This document shows, one piece after another, positions 35,428 through 44,742 of a stretch of DNA of 64,000 nucleotides (the first letter of the stretch is position 1; each line of letters opens with the position of its first letter). Position numbers and translations under genes: made by a program. The stretch covers positions 1-64,000 of the forward strand of contig CALUYT010000013.1 in the NCBI GenBank assembly GCA_944325085.1, given 5' to 3'. Under the pieces are notes generated by a model. It had not been told where the DNA came from and did no database searches. It was given only the letters and a program-made list of their open reading frames with translations. Origin of the DNA: Candidatus Gastranaerophilales bacterium (GTDB lineage Bacteria; Cyanobacteriota; Vampirovibrionia; Gastranaerophilales; Gastranaerophilaceae).

Positions 35428-37044
35428 CTAATCCAAATCTGCAAGTAATTCATTATAATTATTGATTTTATACATTGTTGAACTCAACAAATGTGTTTCA
35501 GCAATTAGTAATGCTGTAGGAACCAATGCTGTTACAAAACTCAAGAACATACCTTGAATATCTCCACCAATTTCAGTGATAAAATAAGAAACGTTCATTG
35601 TAAATTCAATTAAAATAATGAAACAAGCAATATACATAACGATATTTTTTTCGCGTTCCAAACTACGCATTGAATCTAAACCTAAAACAGTTACCCCATG
35701 ACTACTGTAATCATGAAAACCGTCAAATTTTATAATTTCAGATCCCTTAATTTGTTTACCGATAGTAAATGCTCTAACAAAAGAGAAAAATGCAAAAATA
35801 ATCAAAAATGTTGCAAGTACTAAAAATATCGGACTAAATCTTAACCCTGAAATTCTAACCCAGTTAGCAGCTTCAGGGAAACAACTAGCCAACGTATTAG
35901 AAACACCATATGCCAAAAATGGAGAAGTTAAAAGTCCGATAAATACTTCTACAACCATTTTCAATTGATTATTTACAAGAGAACTTTTAACAGAATTAAT
36001 TCTATTTGAACTCAATTTATTAACAAAAGTATGAATTAAAGCTCTATAACTTTTCATAACAGCTTCAAAATCTTCTCTATACTCACAATTTGTTAATTGT
36101 TGTTTATAATTTTTTATTTGATATTTAAAATACCCACTAGCAACAGTAACCGTAGCTAAAGCTCCAACAAACAATAATGAAATAAATAATGATGCAGCTA
36201 AAAAGCCCGGAATTGATTTATAATAAAACAAATTCATTACATATACGATAAATAAAAATAACGAAGCAACTCCGACAATAGCTTTCTGAGCTATATCATT
36301 ATCACCAAAGCGTTTATTTTGATTAAATTCTAAAAGTGAATATATTCCGTGTTTTAATATTAAACAAATTGCACCTACAATTGCCGTAACACAAATCAAA
36401 AATCCAACGTTAGTTGTTAAATTTAAAACAGATGAAGAATTATCTATTTTAAACCCTAATAAGAAGTTCGTAATTCCAAAAGATGAAACTACAGATAAAA
36501 TAAAAATTGCAATATTTAATATAAAATTAGTAATAGATGCAGCTTTAATATTACTCTTTAACTCTAATATTCTAAAACCAATTTCTTTAATAATAGCAAT
36601 TCTACTTTTTTCAACATCACCATCAAATATATCATCATTTGAATTAACAGCTGAACGACTGCTATTTGTACCTTTATATACATTAGAATTAGAAACCCTA
36701 TTACTTGGAATTGAATTCACACTAGAAATATTTTCTGCAATCGGAGTAGCAACATTTGTTTCTACAGAAAATTCAATTGGTAAAGACACTCCTGTTGAAG
36801 TAATACTAAATTTTGGAGTTACCAAAATCTTTGAAAACACTTTACCATTAAATAACACATCTCTACTATTTGAAACATTTATCAAAATATAATTATTATA
36901 TTTTGGCATATATAATAATTTCAATGTATTTTCACTTGAAAAATCTTCTATTATAAAATCACAGCCACCATTATTACCAAGAATAATAGTAGCTTGATTA
37001 TCAAAAGCTTTTATTTTATCACCGTATTTTATTGTAACTTTCAT
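35428..37044 (-). CDS. FHA-like N-terminal domain plus polytopic membrane protein, unknown
   Basis: A 538-residue protein. Residues 1-95 resemble an FHA-like beta-sandwich (TIILGNNGGCDFIIEDFSSENTLKL, then FNGKVF), though key phospho-binding residues are not certain. A Ser/Asn linker follows, then about eight transmembrane helices in two groups. I do not recognise the membrane family. The ATG at 37044 (GGAAGG upstream) avoids overlap with the vWA gene and removes a seven-residue unlikely extension. The location suggests a membrane complex with the flanking vWA and TonB-like proteins. Confidence 0.72.
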   Translation of the reverse strand: MKVTIKYGDKIKAFDNQATIILGNNGGCDFIIEDFSSENTLKLLYMPKYNNYILINVSNSRDVLFNGKVFSKILVTPKFSITSTGVSLPIEFSVETNVATPIAENISSVNSIPSNRVSNSNVYKGTNSSRSAVNSNDDIFDGDVEKSRIAIIKEIGFRILELKSNIKAASITNFILNIAIFILSVVSSFGITNFLLGFKIDNSSSVLNLTTNVGFLICVTAIVGAICLILKHGIYSLLEFNQNKRFGDNDIAQKAIVGVASLFLFIVYVMNLFYYKSIPGFLAASLFISLLFVGALATVTVASGYFKYQIKNYKQQLTNCEYREDFEAVMKSYRALIHTFVNKLSSNRINSVKSSLVNNQLKMVVEVFIGLLTSPFLAYGVSNTLASCFPEAANWVRISGLRFSPIFLVLATFLIIFAFFSFVRAFTIGKQIKGSEIIKFDGFHDYSSHGVTVLGLDSMRSLEREKNIVMYIACFIILIEFTMNVSYFITEIGGDIQGMFLSFVTALVPTALLIAETHLLSSTMYKINNYNELLADLD

Positions 37045-37048
37045 GTAA

Positions 37049-37714
37049 TTACCTTCCGATTGCATTTAAAAAGCGTCTTAATGATTTATTAGAAGTAGTT
37101 TCACTACCAATAATAAGTTTATTTTCACCCAAAACTGGTGTCAAAGTTTCTTTAACTAAATCTAATTTTTCAGGTGCTGCAAATAAAAACATCATAGCAA
37201 AATCACTAGCTTGATTTTTAACATTAGCAACATCTTCAGGCAATGTATCCCAATCTATTTGCTTATTTACATCACCTTCATTTTCTAAATCACCAATAAC
37301 AACAACTGCAGGAATATAGCCTTCTTTATACATATTTAATGCATGGTTAAAAGCCTTATCTAAAGCTAAACCATAAGCAGTCCCATATTCTTTAGAATCA
37401 TACTGAGTAAATTTTTCCATAGATTTACGAACTTCAGCACTTGACTGAGGTGAACCTTCATAAATCAAATATGAATCTTCAGATACTCTAAGCATTTTAA
37501 TATGATCCTCAGGATCTAACATAGAACATAGCTGTCTTATGATCATTTTTTGATTTTGTAAATTCTTCTGATTTGAAGCAGAAGCATCAACTACAAAAAT
37601 AACCGCAGCCTTATGAAAATCATCAACTTTTAACTGTGATAATCCCCAGATTCCTAAACATAGCATTACAAAAAATACTACTGCAAATAAAATTATTTTT
37701 AACGTATTATTCAT
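37049..37714 (-). CDS. Membrane-anchored von Willebrand factor A-like protein
   Basis: A 221-residue protein with an N-terminal membrane helix (about residues 5-27) and a vWA-like domain. The metal-ion site motif DxSxS is DASAS at 43-47; GTAYG and VVVIGDLENEGD stand at the places of the other metal-site residues. vWA domains bind protein partners through a bound Mg2+. The first gene of the three-gene unit; stop and next start are 4 bp apart. An in-frame ATG at 37753 would add 13 hydrophobic residues; neither has a good binding site, so the start is uncertain. Confidence 0.76.
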   Translation of the reverse strand: MNNTLKIILFAVVFFVMLCLGIWGLSQLKVDDFHKAAVIFVVDASASNQKNLQNQKMIIRQLCSMLDPEDHIKMLRVSEDSYLIYEGSPQSSAEVRKSMEKFTQYDSKEYGTAYGLALDKAFNHALNMYKEGYIPAVVVIGDLENEGDVNKQIDWDTLPEDVANVKNQASDFAMMFLFAAPEKLDLVKETLTPVLGENKLIIGSETTSNKSLRRFLNAIGR

Positions 37715-37773
37715 ACAAAAAAAATAACATAAAAAACTAATATGTGTAATCATATAAATGATGTATGAAATAT

Positions 37774-38073
37774 TTATGAAATATTATTATTTCTTGATAC
37801 AGATTTACAAGCAGTAGCAATTCCTGCAACCAATGCAATTAGCCCATTAATTGCAAAAGAATTCTTTGTTGGAGATTTAAAAAAACTAATTTTTCTTGAT
37901 AAAAAATCTAAACAAACTCCAAACGCAAACCATATACCAGCTGTAGTTATACTTTCTTTTAGCGGATTTACATTATTTTTTTTACTATTATAGCGAACAG
38001 CATTATCATTTGCCCTATTATTTGCAGCAAAATTCAATTGGGGGTATGTAATATTTATTCTTGCAACTTTCAT
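37774..38073 (-). CDS. Small membrane protein with N-terminal NFAANN motif, unknown
   Basis: A 99-residue protein starting MKVARINITYPQLNFAANNR, then basic linker and two likely membrane helices (TTAGIWFAFGVCLDFL and FAINGLIALVAGIATACK). The early Asn-Phe-Ala is a looser version of the motif in other small proteins here. An ATG at 38094 is an alternative start. It lies between the vWA operon and the decayed transporter; no function can be given. Confidence 0.6.
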   Translation of the reverse strand: MKVARINITYPQLNFAANNRANDNAVRYNSKKNNVNPLKESITTAGIWFAFGVCLDFLSRKISFFKSPTKNSFAINGLIALVAGIATACKSVSRNNNIS

Positions 38074-38145
38074 ATAACAAATTTTATATATCAAAATCTA
38101 ACAAAAGCATTATACAATAAAGAAATTTATAACACAAAACAATCT

Positions 38146-38975
38146 TTAAACTTTCTTAGTTTTTTTAATATTAACCTTCAATAAAAATCCTAAAGGAATC
38201 ATACAAAAGGCCATCAATGCAAAAATAGCAAAAGAGAATAATGAAATTCCGGATAACCAAACAATCCAAGATGTATCAAACCAATTATACTGTTCGCCCT
38301 TATCCAAAACTACCTGCATTGTAAATAGCCAAACAGCAAGAGCTATAAATTCTACAATATCAACCTTTTTAGGCTTAACTCTATTTGGATTTTCAGGAAT
38401 GAAAAAATGTATCATAAAACAAGAAATAATACCAACAGGAATATTCATAAGGTAAACCACTGCCAACTTGAATTATCAACAATAAAACCACCTACAGTCG
38501 GACCCATAATAGATGAAACCATAACAGACAAAGCAAACAATGCCATAGCTCTGCCCCTTTGCTCAAAAGGGAAACTGGCAATTAATATTGCTTGAGAAAT
38601 AGGCATCAAAGGTCCACCCCCAATACCTTGAATAACACGTCCAACAATCATCATATCTAAACTTGTTGCAAAAGCACACATTATAGAGCCAATTGTAAAA
38701 ATTGATATAAAAATTTTCAAAAAGGATTTTCTACCAAACAAATTTTCAAACCAACCGGTCAAAGGAAGAAACACAGCATTTGCAACCATATAACTTGTTA
38801 TTACCCAATTAGCTTCATCTAATGTAGCTCCAAAATATCCTGCAATATGAGGAATTGCTACATTTGTTTCTGATGTTGCAAGCATAGCAAATGCCGTAGG
38901 AAATAATATTGTTAAAGCAACAAGCCAAACAGGTATATTTTTTGAATCCATATTAATTGATTTGGTATTATCCAT
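38146..38975 (-). pseudogene. Decayed EmrB/DHA2-family MFS transporter (frameshift and 3' truncation)
   Basis: The first frame (38445-38975) encodes 176 residues of a 14-helix DHA2 drug:H+ antiporter, including TSYMVANAVFLPLTGW, GRKSFLKIFI, GRVIQGIGGGPLMPI and RGRAMALFALSVMVSSIMGPTVGG, and stops right after SSWQWFTL. The next residues expected in the family, MNIPVG, follow in another frame (38146-38466) that overlaps at 38445-38466. One missing base explains it. That frame continues about 106 residues and ends near helix 9; no sequence for helices 10-14 is found downstream. Total about 280 of roughly 500 residues, so no full transporter is made. Confidence 0.85.
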
Positions 38976-39034
38976 ATCATAATTTTATTACAAATATATT
39001 TTCAATTATTTTATTTATACAACGGTTGTTTTTC

Positions 39035-39067
39035 TTGACTTAAATCAATTACTTTGTATCATATAAT
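39035..39067 (+). promoter_or_regulatory. Candidate proC promoter
   Basis: TTGACT at 39035-39040 and TATAAT at 39062-39067 precede proC. Their 21-bp spacing is long; an alternative -10 TATCAT at 39057-39062 gives 16 bp. Confidence 0.45.
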
Positions 39068-39097
39068 CAAAGTTTAAAAAGAAAAGAGGTTAAAAAA

Positions 39098-39907
39098 ATG
39101 GAAAACAAAACAATAGGTTTTATTGGTGCGGGGAAAATGGCAAGTGCTATTATTAAAGGTTTATTGAGTTCAAAAACGTTTGACAATAAACATGTTTTAG
39201 CAGCCGAAATAAATGAAGACTCTGCAAAAAGAGCATCTGAAAACTTTAATATAACAGTATTAAAAGAAGCAACTGAAGTTATAAAAGCTTCAGATATTAT
39301 ATTAATTGCAACAAAACCATTTGTAGTTCCTGAACTTTTAGAATCTATAAAAGATGTAATAACTAAAGATAAACTAATTATTTCTATAGCTGCAGGAATA
39401 ACATTTGAAAAAATCGAAAAAGCACTAGGCAAAGATAAAAGAATTATAAGAGTAATGCCAAATACACCAGCACTTGTAGAAAGTGGAATGAGCGCAGTAT
39501 GTAAAAATGAAAGTGCAAATAATGAAGATTTAGAAATAGTTAAAACTATTTTTTCTAAAATAGGAAAAGTAATAACTTGCCAAGAAAAAGATATCGACGC
39601 AATAACTGGAGTATCAGGTTCTGGACCGGCATTTTATTATTACATAATAGATAAAATAGCAAAAGCCGGAGAAAAATTAGGCTTAGATTACCAAACAGCC
39701 TTAACACTTTCAGCACAAACTGCTCTAGGAGCAGCAAAAATGATTCAAGAAACAGGTAACACTCCACAAGATTTAATTACCGCCGTAACAACTCCAGGTG
39801 GAACTACAGCAGAAGGAAATAAAGTTTTGAATGAAAGTAATATAGATGAAATTCTATATGAAACAGTGAAAAAAACTGCTGAAAAATCTGCAATTATGAG
39901 TAAATAA
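39098..39907 (+). CDS. proC: Pyrroline-5-carboxylate reductase
   Basis: A 269-residue NAD(P)H enzyme for the last step of proline synthesis. It has the Rossmann motif GFIGAGKMASAIIKGLL, the block KRIIRVMPNTPALVESGMSA, and the signature region ITGVSGSGPAFYYYIIDKIA and VTTPGGTTAEGNKVL. Length is standard. AGAGG lies upstream. It stands alone, without proA or proB nearby. Confidence 0.97.
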   Translation: MENKTIGFIGAGKMASAIIKGLLSSKTFDNKHVLAAEINEDSAKRASENFNITVLKEATEVIKASDIILIATKPFVVPELLESIKDVITKDKLIISIAAGITFEKIEKALGKDKRIIRVMPNTPALVESGMSAVCKNESANNEDLEIVKTIFSKIGKVITCQEKDIDAITGVSGSGPAFYYYIIDKIAKAGEKLGLDYQTALTLSAQTALGAAKMIQETGNTPQDLITAVTTPGGTTAEGNKVLNESNIDEILYETVKKTAEKSAIMSK

Positions 39908-39926
39908 AATAAAATAAAATAATAAT

Positions 39927-39984
39927 AATAACACCTTTTAATTTGATAAATATTTAGTTTTATTAACCTGAAAGGTGTTATTTT
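39927..39984 (+). terminator. Terminator after proC with large loop
   Basis: AATAACACCTTT pairs with AAAGGTGTTATTTT across a 30-nt A/T-rich loop, 20 bp past the proC stop and just before the next gene. Confidence 0.65.
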
Positions 39985-40019
39985 ATTACTAAAAATTATA
40001 CTTGTGGTTAAATAAAAAT

Positions 40020-41561
40020 ATGAACGTTTCTGCAATTACAAACCTTTATTCTTATAATAAAGATCAAAATTACATACAAAATTCACAACCTAATTTTACC
40101 GGAATGACAAAATTAATGAAAAGAAAGATTTATATTGACGGTAAAAAGGATATTTTGAAATTAATTGAAAAAAGAAAAGAAAACCAAAGCACAGTTGTTG
40201 GGCAATTGCCTGGCGGAATGTTTGCAAAATTAACTAAAAACAAATCTGAAAGAGCATCCGCCATAAAAGAAATCATAAATACATTTGGAGAAATTGCACA
40301 AGAACTTAGAGATTTCAAATGTGGTGGCAACCTTACTGATATAGAGTATAAAAATAGAAGAAATGAATCTACCGTAGAAAAACTAAAAAAAGTTCTTGAA
40401 AAATATAACCTAAATACAAAAAATGAAAATATAGATTTGGAATTTTTAGGCAAAGGAGACTATGGTAGTGCATATAGAATTCACGGAATTCACGATGACA
40501 TAACAAATGATGACTATATAATAAAAGTCCATACAGTAGCAGACAGAGGTCCAAACTGGCACAGATATAAAAGCCATGGAAATTATGCAGAACCAAATAC
40601 CGCTGTTTACTGGTCAAATCTATGGGGCGGAACTACGCAACGTGGTAAATTTTATTTTGCAGACATCGACAAAGGTTATATGGTTGATAATTATATTGAC
40701 CTAAAAACCCCTCCATACAAAAGAGAAGTTAATGAATACACAGCAGGTTTAAAATTAACAGATGAAGAACTTGCCAGAAACGGTCACAATAAAATTAATG
40801 GTTATAGTATTGACTGGGGTGGTGTTAGAGTTGTCAACCGTATAAAAAATGAAAGTAAAACAGCACGAGCAGTTTTACATCATATAAAAAAGACAACACG
40901 ATTATTCAGAGAAATAGAATGGGAAAAATTATTTACCAGCAGAAATTTTGATACTACGCAAAAAGAAGCAGGACTTGCACTTTCAATAAAACATTTACCT
41001 GATAAAAACAAAACACAATATATTGAAAAATGTATGGATCTAAATAAACCAATGATAGACCAAGCTTTAAGCTATGTATTAAAATACTTGCCACATGAAC
41101 AAGCGCTAAAATATTTTGAAAAACTTATGGCTAGAAATGAAGAAATTACTCAAACTATTTTGATGAATGAAATACCTTTATTAGCCAGAAAACCTTTACC
41201 TGAAGCTTATGATGATATGAATATTCCAAAAGATCAAATCATACCTCAAAAGATTAAAGAATTTTATGATATAGCAAAAAAATATGCAATTCCAGAATCC
41301 AGAGAACATTTAGCAAGTTATGTACACCTTCTGCCAAAAGAAAACATAATTCCGGAATTTAATGAGCTTATAAAAATAGATGATTACAATATATACGATA
41401 GAATGCTGCATAAAATAAGAATTGTTCCGGAAGAAGAATTTCCTTTTGATTTAAAATTTGAAATGCTTAATACAATAGAAAAAGCAGTTAAACACCCATA
41501 TTTAAAAGAACACACAAATGAAATAAGAATATATACAATAAGAAAAACACTTGCAGATTAA
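40020..41561 (+). CDS. Protein-kinase-like protein with helical C-terminal half and N-terminal NFTG motif
   Basis: A 513-residue protein of unrecognised family. Kinase-like features are in order: glycine loop GKGDYGSAYR (144-153), a Lys in YIIKVH (169) as in VAIK, a possible helix-C Glu (191), a hinge-like FYFADIDKGYMVDNYID, catalytic-loop-like NGHNKIN (254-260) and DWGG (265-268) for DFG. The expected catalytic Asp of the HxD motif is not seen and the loop-to-DWG distance is short, so it may be a pseudokinase or divergent. Residues 300-513 form helical repeats (LPDKNKTQYIEKCM; LPHEQALKYFEKLM). Residues 22-28 contain PNFTG. The start (ATG 40020) lacks a clear ribosome site. Function is not assigned. 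Confidence 0.72.
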   Translation: MNVSAITNLYSYNKDQNYIQNSQPNFTGMTKLMKRKIYIDGKKDILKLIEKRKENQSTVVGQLPGGMFAKLTKNKSERASAIKEIINTFGEIAQELRDFKCGGNLTDIEYKNRRNESTVEKLKKVLEKYNLNTKNENIDLEFLGKGDYGSAYRIHGIHDDITNDDYIIKVHTVADRGPNWHRYKSHGNYAEPNTAVYWSNLWGGTTQRGKFYFADIDKGYMVDNYIDLKTPPYKREVNEYTAGLKLTDEELARNGHNKINGYSIDWGGVRVVNRIKNESKTARAVLHHIKKTTRLFREIEWEKLFTSRNFDTTQKEAGLALSIKHLPDKNKTQYIEKCMDLNKPMIDQALSYVLKYLPHEQALKYFEKLMARNEEITQTILMNEIPLLARKPLPEAYDDMNIPKDQIIPQKIKEFYDIAKKYAIPESREHLASYVHLLPKENIIPEFNELIKIDDYNIYDRMLHKIRIVPEEEFPFDLKFEMLNTIEKAVKHPYLKEHTNEIRIYTIRKTLAD

Positions 41562-41565
41562 GCAT

Positions 41566-41596
41566 TAAAAAAAGCGATTTAAAAATCGCTTTTTAA
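41566..41596. terminator. Terminator between kinase-like gene and tRNA-Gln
   Basis: AAAAAGCGATTT / AAATCGCTTTTT perfect stem with A- and T-runs on both sides, able to end the rightward gene and the leftward tRNA. Confidence 0.9.
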
Positions 41597-41598
41597 AA

Positions 41599-41671
41599 CT
41601 GGGGCGGAAGGATTCGAACCTCCGGGATGGCTGGACCAAAACCAGCTGCCTTACCACTTGGCGACGCCCCA
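41599..41671 (-). tRNA. tRNA-Gln (anticodon TTG)
   Basis: The minus strand gives a cloverleaf with acceptor TGGGGCG/CGCCCCA (U1:A72 as in other glutamine tRNAs, discriminator G73), anticodon stem GCTGG/CCAGC with loop TTTTGGT, and a T-loop TTCGAAT. CCA is not encoded. Confidence 0.94.
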
Positions 41672-41801
41672 TTATCTGTTCGTCACATTTATTATTTTAT
41701 TCGGTAAAAATTTATTGTCAATAATAATTCTTTTGACAAATTGAAAAATTTAGCAAAATTTTTATTTATAAGGTTTAATACTTATACTAAAGGAGAATAT
41801 A

Positions 41802-42290
41802 ATGCAAGTTTCTAAAATTTTTCAAAATGCCGTAAATAATGGAGGGCAAATTCTTGAAAACGGTTCTGTTTATACATGCCAAAAATCCAAACACTATCCA
41901 AACAGATTTATACAAAAAGTTATAACCCCAACAGGTAATTATACTATTCAAGTAAGCGAAAATGGGAACATAATCAAACGAATTGCAAAATTCTTTTTAG
42001 AAAATAATTCTACACTTACTGATACTTGGGATTTTTCAAAATCAAAAGGAATTCATTTAAGTTCAGTTTTATTAAATGAACAAAAATCTATTTTAAGTCG
42101 AGTATTTGATAAAGTTGGAGAAAAAAATATCAAACAAGATGGACTTATTTATCTTCACCATTTTGGCAAACCTGATATATACACAACTGAAGTAAGAACA
42201 TTAAACGGAATAACTTCAACTCCAAAATTATTTAGTAAAAACACTTGGTTAAATGATGAATTTTATAAACACTTTAACATACAGGCTTAA
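41802..42290 (+). CDS. Unknown small protein
   Basis: A 162-residue protein of unrecognised family with a beta-rich first half (GSVYTCQKSKHYPNRFIQKV, TPTGNYTIQVSENGNIIKRI) and no signal peptide or membrane segment. AAAGGAG precedes the ATG. Its 3' end overlaps the convergent nif3 gene by 17 bp. Confidence 0.7.
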   Translation: MQVSKIFQNAVNNGGQILENGSVYTCQKSKHYPNRFIQKVITPTGNYTIQVSENGNIIKRIAKFFLENNSTLTDTWDFSKSKGIHLSSVLLNEQKSILSRVFDKVGEKNIKQDGLIYLHHFGKPDIYTTEVRTLNGITSTPKLFSKNTWLNDEFYKHFNIQA

Positions 42291-42972
42291 ATGGGGTATC
42301 TTCTTTTGCGAAAACAACCTCAATTCCACCAGAAATAATTTGTTCTAATACAGGCAATATTAAAATTTCTGACTCAAAATGCCCAATATCATAAACTACA
42401 ATTTCACTATCTAAAGCAGTATGGAATTTCAAATCCCCTGTAACCAAACAATCTGCACCCAAAAGTTTTGCTTCTGAAATAAATTCAGAACCACTGCCGG
42501 CACAAAATGCAACTCTTTTTAAATCTTTGACATGCCTGTTATTTATAACTCTAGCAGTAGGAAACTTTGATGAAATAATTTGAGAAAAATTTTCAATACT
42601 TACAACACTTTCAAACTCAATAAACCTTAGAAATTCGTGACTTATGAAATTATTATATTTTTCCAAATTCAAATTTTTTATAATAGTATCAGTAGTTCCG
42701 CCATTTGCTTTGTCAAGATTAGTATGAGCGCAATACATATCAATATTTTTCCACCCGCAAGGAACAAAAAATGCAGGATGATGAGAAATTATCATATCAC
42801 AACTTAAACTTTCTGCTTGAGATACGATATCCTCTGTTGGAGTTAAACATAACATAATTTTAGAAACATCTTTTTTTCCTGTTTCAACTAACCAACCTGA
42901 AGCGTCCCAACTTTCTGCAGTTTCTAACGGTGCAAACTTTTCGATTTTGTTAACAATATCATATTTATTCAT
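42274..42972 (-). CDS. Nif3-family dinuclear metal-binding protein
   Basis: The 232-residue protein matches the Nif3/YqfO/YbgI family: SWDASGWLVETG near the N-terminus, the metal-binding DMIISHHPAFF, CAHTNLDKANGGT and GHFESE near the end. Members bind two metal ions; some were named GTP cyclohydrolase I type 2, but their true reaction is unsettled. It overlaps coaBC by 8 bp and forms the end of a gmk-coaBC-nif3 unit. Confidence 0.9.
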   Translation of the reverse strand: MNKYDIVNKIEKFAPLETAESWDASGWLVETGKKDVSKIMLCLTPTEDIVSQAESLSCDMIISHHPAFFVPCGWKNIDMYCAHTNLDKANGGTTDTIIKNLNLEKYNNFISHEFLRFIEFESVVSIENFSQIISSKFPTARVINNRHVKDLKRVAFCAGSGSEFISEAKLLGADCLVTGDLKFHTALDSEIVVYDIGHFESEILILPVLEQIISGGIEVVFAKEDTPFKPVC

Positions 42973-44140
42973 TAATATACTCTAAAATTTTCCTTGCAAT
43001 TACTGTTTTTGATGCTTTTTCAATTCTTTTTAAATTACCATTTTTATCTAAAATTGTAACTTCATTATCATCAGAAGAAAAACCGATATCCTTGCGAGAA
43101 ATATCATTTGCCACCAAAAAATCACAACCCTTCTTTTGGATTTTTTCTTTTGCATTTTCTAGCAAATTTTCACTTTCTGCACAAAAACCAACAACTATTT
43201 GAGAAGTTTTTTTATCACATAAGCCTTTTAAAATATCCGGATTTTTAACCAATTCCAAAATTAATGTATCCTCTGATGTTTTCTTCATTTTTTGTTCGGA
43301 ATAATTCTTTACTCTATAATCTGCAACAGCCGCAGCCATAACAACAATATCAGAATTTTCGAATTCTTGATCTAAAGCATTTTGCATATCAATAGCAGAC
43401 TTAACTTTAACAATTTTAAATGGAGCTGTAAAGTCTTTTGTTGTAATAAGAACCACATTAGCACCCATATCTTTTGCAACTTTCGCAATTGCAAATCCCA
43501 TTTTACCTGATGAATAATTGGAAATATATCTAACAGGATCAATATCTTCAATAGTTCCACCGGAAGTTACTACAACTTTTTTACCTTCCAATATTTTAGA
43601 ATAATTTAGGGCTTCAACAACAGCAGAATATATTTTTTCAATAGAGCAAAGCCTTCCTTTTCCAATATATCCACAAGCTAAAAAACCACTATCCGGTTCT
43701 AAAAATTCAACACCTAAATTTCTCAACTTTGAAATATTTTCCTGAATAACCGGATTATTCCACATATTGCAATTCATAGCAGGTGCAATAATCATTTTTT
43801 TTGAAAAAGCACAAGCAATTGATGTTAACAAATTATCAGCAACTCCTTGAGCAATTTTAGAAATTGTATTTGCTGTAGCCGGCGCAATTAGCATAATATC
43901 GGATTCATCAGCCAACGATATATGTTCAGGTTTCCAATTTTTTACATCAAATTCTTGAACATAAACCTCATTTTGACTTAAATTTTGCAAAGTTAATTTG
44001 GTAACAAAATTCAACGCATTAGGAGTTGCCACAACTTTTACACTTGCGCCGTTTTTCTTAAATTTTCTAATTAATTCACAAATTTTATATGCTGCAATAC
44101 CGCCTGTAATCCCAATTAATATAGTTTTACCGCTAAGCAT
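42965..44140 (-). CDS. coaBC: Bifunctional phosphopantothenoylcysteine decarboxylase / phosphopantothenate-cysteine ligase
   Basis: A 391-residue Dfp-type enzyme for two steps of coenzyme A synthesis. The N-terminal flavoprotein domain shows GITGGIAAYKICELIRKF, TANTISKIAQGVADNLL and PAMNCNMWNNPVIQENI. The C-terminal CoaB domain shows VVVTSGGTIEDIDPVRYISNYSSGKMG and the CDFLVANDIS motif. Both halves are full length. AAGGAAC precedes the ATG and gmk ends 2 bp upstream. Confidence 0.97.
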   Translation of the reverse strand: MLSGKTILIGITGGIAAYKICELIRKFKKNGASVKVVATPNALNFVTKLTLQNLSQNEVYVQEFDVKNWKPEHISLADESDIMLIAPATANTISKIAQGVADNLLTSIACAFSKKMIIAPAMNCNMWNNPVIQENISKLRNLGVEFLEPDSGFLACGYIGKGRLCSIEKIYSAVVEALNYSKILEGKKVVVTSGGTIEDIDPVRYISNYSSGKMGFAIAKVAKDMGANVVLITTKDFTAPFKIVKVKSAIDMQNALDQEFENSDIVVMAAAVADYRVKNYSEQKMKKTSEDTLILELVKNPDILKGLCDKKTSQIVVGFCAESENLLENAKEKIQKKGCDFLVANDISRKDIGFSSDDNEVTILDKNGNLKRIEKASKTVIARKILEYINE

Positions 44141-44142
44141 AA

Positions 44143-44703
44143 TTATAAAAGTTCCTTTTTCGTAATTTCTTCAATTTCGCTAACAGCACGCTCTAAATCA
44201 TCATTTACTACAACATAATCATACTGTTTAGAACGTTCTAATTCTATTTTAACTAAGTCTAAACGTTTTTTTATAGTTTCTTCATCTTCAGTATGACGAC
44301 CTCTGAGTCTGTTTTCAAGTTCTTGCACACTAGGTGGAGCAATAAATATCAAAACAGCTTCAGGCATCTTTTTCTTAACTTGCAAAGCACCTTGAGTTTC
44401 AATTTCAAGAATTATATTCATACCTTCAGCAAATTTTTGATGAATATATTTTTGCTTTGTACCATAAAAATTTCCTGCAAACTGAGCATGTTCTAGGAAT
44501 TTATCTTTTTTTATACAATCTTCAAATTCTTCTCTAGTCAAGAAAAAATAATTAACACCATCAACCTCACCAGGACGAGGTTTTCTTGTAGTACAAGAAA
44601 CAGAAAGCATAAATTCATCGGAGTTCCTTGCCATAAACTCTTTTAAAACTGTGCCTTTTCCAACACCTGAACAACCTGAAATTACAAACAACTTTTTATT
44701 CAT
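44143..44703 (-). CDS. gmk: Guanylate kinase
   Basis: The 186-residue enzyme phosphorylates GMP to GDP. P-loop SGCSGVGKGTVL at residues 9-20, the GMP-binding SVSCTTRKPRPGEVDGVNYFF, and the lid region RLRGRHTEDEETIKKRL are visible. It starts the gmk-coaBC-nif3 unit. rpoZ, often between gmk and coaBC, is absent here. Confidence 0.97.
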   Translation of the reverse strand: MNKKLFVISGCSGVGKGTVLKEFMARNSDEFMLSVSCTTRKPRPGEVDGVNYFFLTREEFEDCIKKDKFLEHAQFAGNFYGTKQKYIHQKFAEGMNIILEIETQGALQVKKKMPEAVLIFIAPPSVQELENRLRGRHTEDEETIKKRLDLVKIELERSKQYDYVVVNDDLERAVSEIEEITKKELL

Positions 44704-44742
44704 AGACTGATTATACTATGAAGATTTTAAAATATAAATATT

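Noticed and set aside
38445-38466. Programmed frameshift in the EmrB-type gene
   Set aside because: No slippery heptamer at the junction was seen and the 3' third of the gene is missing, so decay is simpler.
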